A stretch of 64,000 nt of DNA. It comes from Paramecium sonneborni (lineage: Eukaryota; Ciliophora; Oligohymenophorea; Peniculida; Parameciidae). Each line of letters opens with the position of its first letter. Within the stretch, counting starts at the first letter, position 1. The notes beneath the pieces were generated by a model that was not told where the DNA came from, did no database searches, and was given only the letters and a program-made list of their open reading frames with translations. Where the stretch lies: positions 149,765 through 213,764 of the forward strand of contig CAJJDN010000083.1 in NCBI GenBank assembly GCA_905182985.1, written 5' to 3'. This document shows positions 60,873 to 64,000 of the stretch, one piece after another. The translations under genes and the position numbers were made by a program.

Positions 60873-63417
60873 TCAAATTTATTACACTCTCTAATGTTAT
60901 TTTCTTCTTTACTGTTCATCAGGTAAAGGTAGCTATGGCTTTGATTCTAAAGGTTATAAATTAACATCTAAGAATTTAGCTTTAAATTACTTTTCTTATT
61001 TGTAGGTGGAGTTGCCTATGATAAATTGCTATTGTTTTAATTGCTATTAAAACCATATTGACTAGTAAAAGTAGGTACTGTATTTCCTCTATTATCTATA
61101 GGACTCAAGATTATTTTTTAATTAGGTTTTTTTTCATTGAACTATTAATTTGAGATTTCATTTGAATAATGTTATTTTCCTTCTTTTTCTTCTAACATTT
61201 AATAATTCAACTTAATTTTTTCAGCTACCAATTATGCTCTATCTAATTAAGGTTAACTGATTCCATTTTATTTTTGTTGAGATTCTTTAAATTAAATTAA
61301 ATAATAATACCTTTTCTTTGTTGTTTTGGAGAAGCCATTCTTTAATTGTATTCAGTATCATTGTAACTAATTTTATCTGATTATCGAGAATTAATTTCAA
61401 GCATTCTTTCTGCCTTTTCTTATTCTATTAAATCAATTGCTAAGATAAATTTATTTAATTACCTTATTTATAAGGTAGATTAGGGAAATTGACTTTTTTT
61501 GCTTTAAAATTAAATGGAGGAATCTTATAATCTTAAGATTCATCATCCCATTCACATGCTGCTTGAAGTGATTCTAATTCAATTTAATTAAACATCATTT
61601 TTATTATACCAGAATATAATTTAATTTCTTTCTCTTAACTTCTAATAGTATCTAATAAATCTTCCTTTTCATATTCTACTTCTTATTTCAAATCTTTTTA
61701 TTCATTTTAAGCTTCTTCTAATTTCTTTCTTAAATATTTTACTAGTTTCCTCAATTTTTCAACTTCCTCTTATACACTTTAATATTTAGTTTCAATTTAT
61801 AAAAGTTCTTATTACTATTATTCTTATTAATTGATAAGATTTTCATGCTCCTTTTTTTATTAATCAATTGCTTATCTTAATTTTTTATATTTCTTTTTCT
61901 CATCTTCAGTACCTCTTCCACCCTAAACCATCATTTATTCTTTTTCTTTCAATAAATCTTCCAACCTTTTCCTAGCTTATCTCTCCTATTCTGCTTAATA
62001 CTCTTTCTCTTTAACTTCTAACTCAATTCTTTCTTTCTCTTAAAGTAATTAATTATTTTTCTCTTTAAATTCATGTAATTCTTTAAGCTTTTCCTCTGAT
62101 GGACCACTACTTCCTTAAACATTCTATTTATTCTTCTCTTTTAATCTATCATTTTCTTCTTTTAATCTTACAAGTTCTTAATTATTTTCAGGATTAACAG
62201 CAGGTTAAAATGCTTCAAATGTTATTGGTTAACCAGCTGCTTATTTTGAAAGCATTTCCTTAAGTCTTTTGATTTCTTCAGCTTACTCTTTTAATAATGC
62301 ATCTTTTGGATCTTCATTTACTTTTGGTTAATTCTTAATCATTTTAGCTCTTGAAGCATATCTTAAACTAGATAAAGTTTCATCATAATTAAAATCAGAT
62401 GGACTAATAGCAGTAATCATAATAGTTTTTGTATTTCCTCCTAAAGAATCTTAGAGTAATCTTGTTAATTTAGAATCTCTATAAGGAATATGTTATGTTT
62501 TTCCATCAACAAGAGCTGAAATGACATTACCTAACGCTGATAGAGATAGATTAATTTTAGTAGCTTCTTTCAATCTATCTCCAGTTGCTTATGTCTTTGA
62601 TTATCTTTCACTTCCTGCCAAATCAACTAAGTTTAATTTACCAGCAGTAATTCTTTCATTACCTTTTTAATCTGTAACAGAACATTCTATGTAAACAGTA
62701 AAAATGCAATGACTACGACTAGATTCTTTATTCATGGCTGTTGCTCCAACTGATCTGTTTTATGTACCCAATTACATATATCTATCCATTTCTTAAGTGG
62801 TTCTAACCACTGCAATATTTAAATCTTTAATAAATACTCCTTATTATCCTTCTTTTAAATCATATTTCTATTTAACATCTTTGCTCAATAAATCATGTAT
62901 TTCTTCATTATAAATTTCTATGTAAGAACAACGAAGTAGAAATTTTTTGTTTGTGTCTGAATTATTATTAATTATGCTGATTATTTAATCAAAAGTTCTA
63001 GGTATAATTCCCTTCATTGTATCCTAATAATGAATAATATTATTACACTAGATGGGTCTCCAATCATAGTGAAAGTTTTACCACAACCTTTTTATATTAA
63101 TTCAATATTAATACCTGTTTAACCATATGCAAATATTGTTCCATTATAGCCATCTGCAACACTCTCTACCAAATTGAAAGCAGTTTTCTAATATATTTAT
63201 AATTAAGGTGTTTCTGCTCCAAATACATAATCATATGTATATGATTTTACATCATTATCTTATGTCTATTATATTAATGTTTAAAAAAATATACATTTCG
63301 TAATTCAACTGCATTTGTCTCCTCATAAACTGTAACACATGGCTTACTCCCATTTTCTTTTTCTCTTTGATTAAATGGACGCATTCTAACAATGACTTTA
63401 ACACATTCTGCTGGCAT
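60873..63417 (-). CDS. Kinesin motor protein, N-terminal motor (kinesin-2-like)
   Basis: About 800-810 aa with several small introns (among them 28-29 and 27 nt in the motor, 26 and 35 nt in the tail). The motor occupies the first 350 residues: '[19 protein letters not shown]', P-loop '[19 protein letters not shown]' (the intron splits G-Q-T|G), switch I '[11 protein letters not shown]', switch II '[10 protein letters not shown]', and the neck-proximal '[20 protein letters not shown]'. A long coiled-coil follows, then a Gln/Lys/Pro-rich tail ending 'ESKPQLPLPDEQQ'. The '[12 protein letters not shown]' start and '[20 protein letters not shown]' neck are typical of kinesin-2 (KIF3/OSM-3), which drives anterograde intraflagellar transport. 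All catalytic motifs are intact. Confidence 0.9.
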
Positions 63418-63435
63418 TTATTTATATTTTATTAA

Positions 63436-64000
63436 TCAATATTTTAGTAACAGTTTAGAAATTACGATTTATAATTATATACATTTTTAATCTCTTTCTT
63501 TCATAGTTTGATCTATTTTTTTTCGAATCTTTTTGTACTCATTTTCAACACATTCCTCATTTATTAATTTTATTTAGTTATTTCTATTAGTAAATACTTA
63601 TATAATCATCAAATGAATATTCAAATTAATTCTTTTATTTCCTTATTTCCTATTTTTATTTCTAAATTTATTTACAATTCTATCTCAAATTCTTCTATCT
63701 TTTTAATAGTCGTTTCTTCCTTCGATTTAATTATTATTATTTTTCGACAATTTCTCTAATACTTTTCATCCATTCTTAAATAGATTGTTAACTGTTTCTC
63801 TACTTTAGTAAATATTGTGTTTTTTATTTAAATTATTAAATTTGAGTTGAAGTTCTAAAACACTTTATTAACTTTAACTTTTTGTTATTAATTCCTCTTC
63901 TAAGTACCACTTCAACTTTGAATGATCTTATTAGGTTTCAATTTTTTGATCTCCTTTAAATATTTTTCTCTCCTAAATCCTATTAAAAATCTGTCTACTA
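63436..64000 (-). CDS. Coiled-coil protein, partial (5' end outside the window)
   Basis: The C-terminal part of a minus-strand gene that runs off the right edge. It is strongly helical and basic ('RIQERKIFKGDQKIE', 'ELQLKFNNLNKKHNI', 'REIVEKQQQLNRRKKRLLK', 'ECVENEYKKIRKKIDQTMKE'). One 29-nt intron (near 63,790) is clear; a further frame change near 63,590 was not resolved. It stops at TGA 63436-63438, 19 nt from the kinesin start on the same strand. Confidence 0.5.

Noticed and set aside
1..64000. CRISPR arrays, insertion sequences, tRNA or rRNA genes
   Set aside because: No spaced direct repeats, transposase motifs, inverted-terminal-repeat elements or cloverleaf candidates were seen; the genome type is eukaryotic.
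1..64000. Telomere or germline-type (micronuclear) sequence
   Set aside because: No tandem GGGGTT/GGGTTT-type repeats appear at either edge and most genes read through without TA-bounded inserts, so it looks like an internal macronuclear segment.

Overview
The window reads as macronuclear DNA of an oligohymenophorean ciliate, most likely a Paramecium; the species cannot be told from the sequence. Three things show this. The DNA is very AT-rich. Almost every conserved protein can only be read if TAA and TAG encode glutamine and TGA is the sole stop. Genes are cut by tiny GT...AG introns, nearly all 20-35 nt. All coding calls below use that code. Most intron boundaries were placed by restoring the reading frame, and the spliced length was checked for divisibility by three where I say an aa count.

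Layout. 0.4-4.7 kb (+): a membrane histidine-kinase-like protein, a CacyBP/SIP-like CS-domain protein and a coiled-coil protein. 4.7-18.0 kb (-): a UFSP2-like Ufm1 protease, a type I membrane protein, then two giant multi-pass PAS-domain proteins of the ciliate TmcB-like family arranged head to tail. 18-27 kb (+): small unknown genes, a coiled-coil protein, a broken Sel1-repeat gene, a NASP-like histone-chaperone candidate and a Myb/SANT-like protein, separated by long gene-poor stretches. 27.4-36 kb (mostly -): a vWA-domain membrane protein, a possibly lipidated small protein, an M14 metallocarboxypeptidase, a decayed RPB5 copy, a protein with two PP1-docking motifs, and a TMEM43-like membrane protein. 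36-46 kb: a mitochondrial carrier, a KDEL receptor, two small Cys-motif proteins of mitochondrial intermembrane-space type, an F-box-like LRR protein, a sperm-tail PG-repeat protein and a nucleoredoxin-like protein. 46-59 kb: a WD40 protein, a four-TM protein, a dual-specificity phosphatase, a three-repeat Myb protein, a RING protein, an unknown basic protein and an FCP1/SCP-like phosphatase. 59-64 kb (-): an unknown protein, a four-EF-hand protein, a small secreted protein (+), a kinesin and the C-terminal end of a coiled-coil gene.

This is a housekeeping-rich, unlinked gene set; I see no operon, CRISPR array, transposon or coherent new multigene system. The most unusual features are degenerate gene copies (RPB5, Sel1 and shorter relics), as expected from gene loss after duplication, and extremely short intergenic spacers (14-34 nt) between some genes. 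Several genes lie in pairs that must share one very small promoter region.
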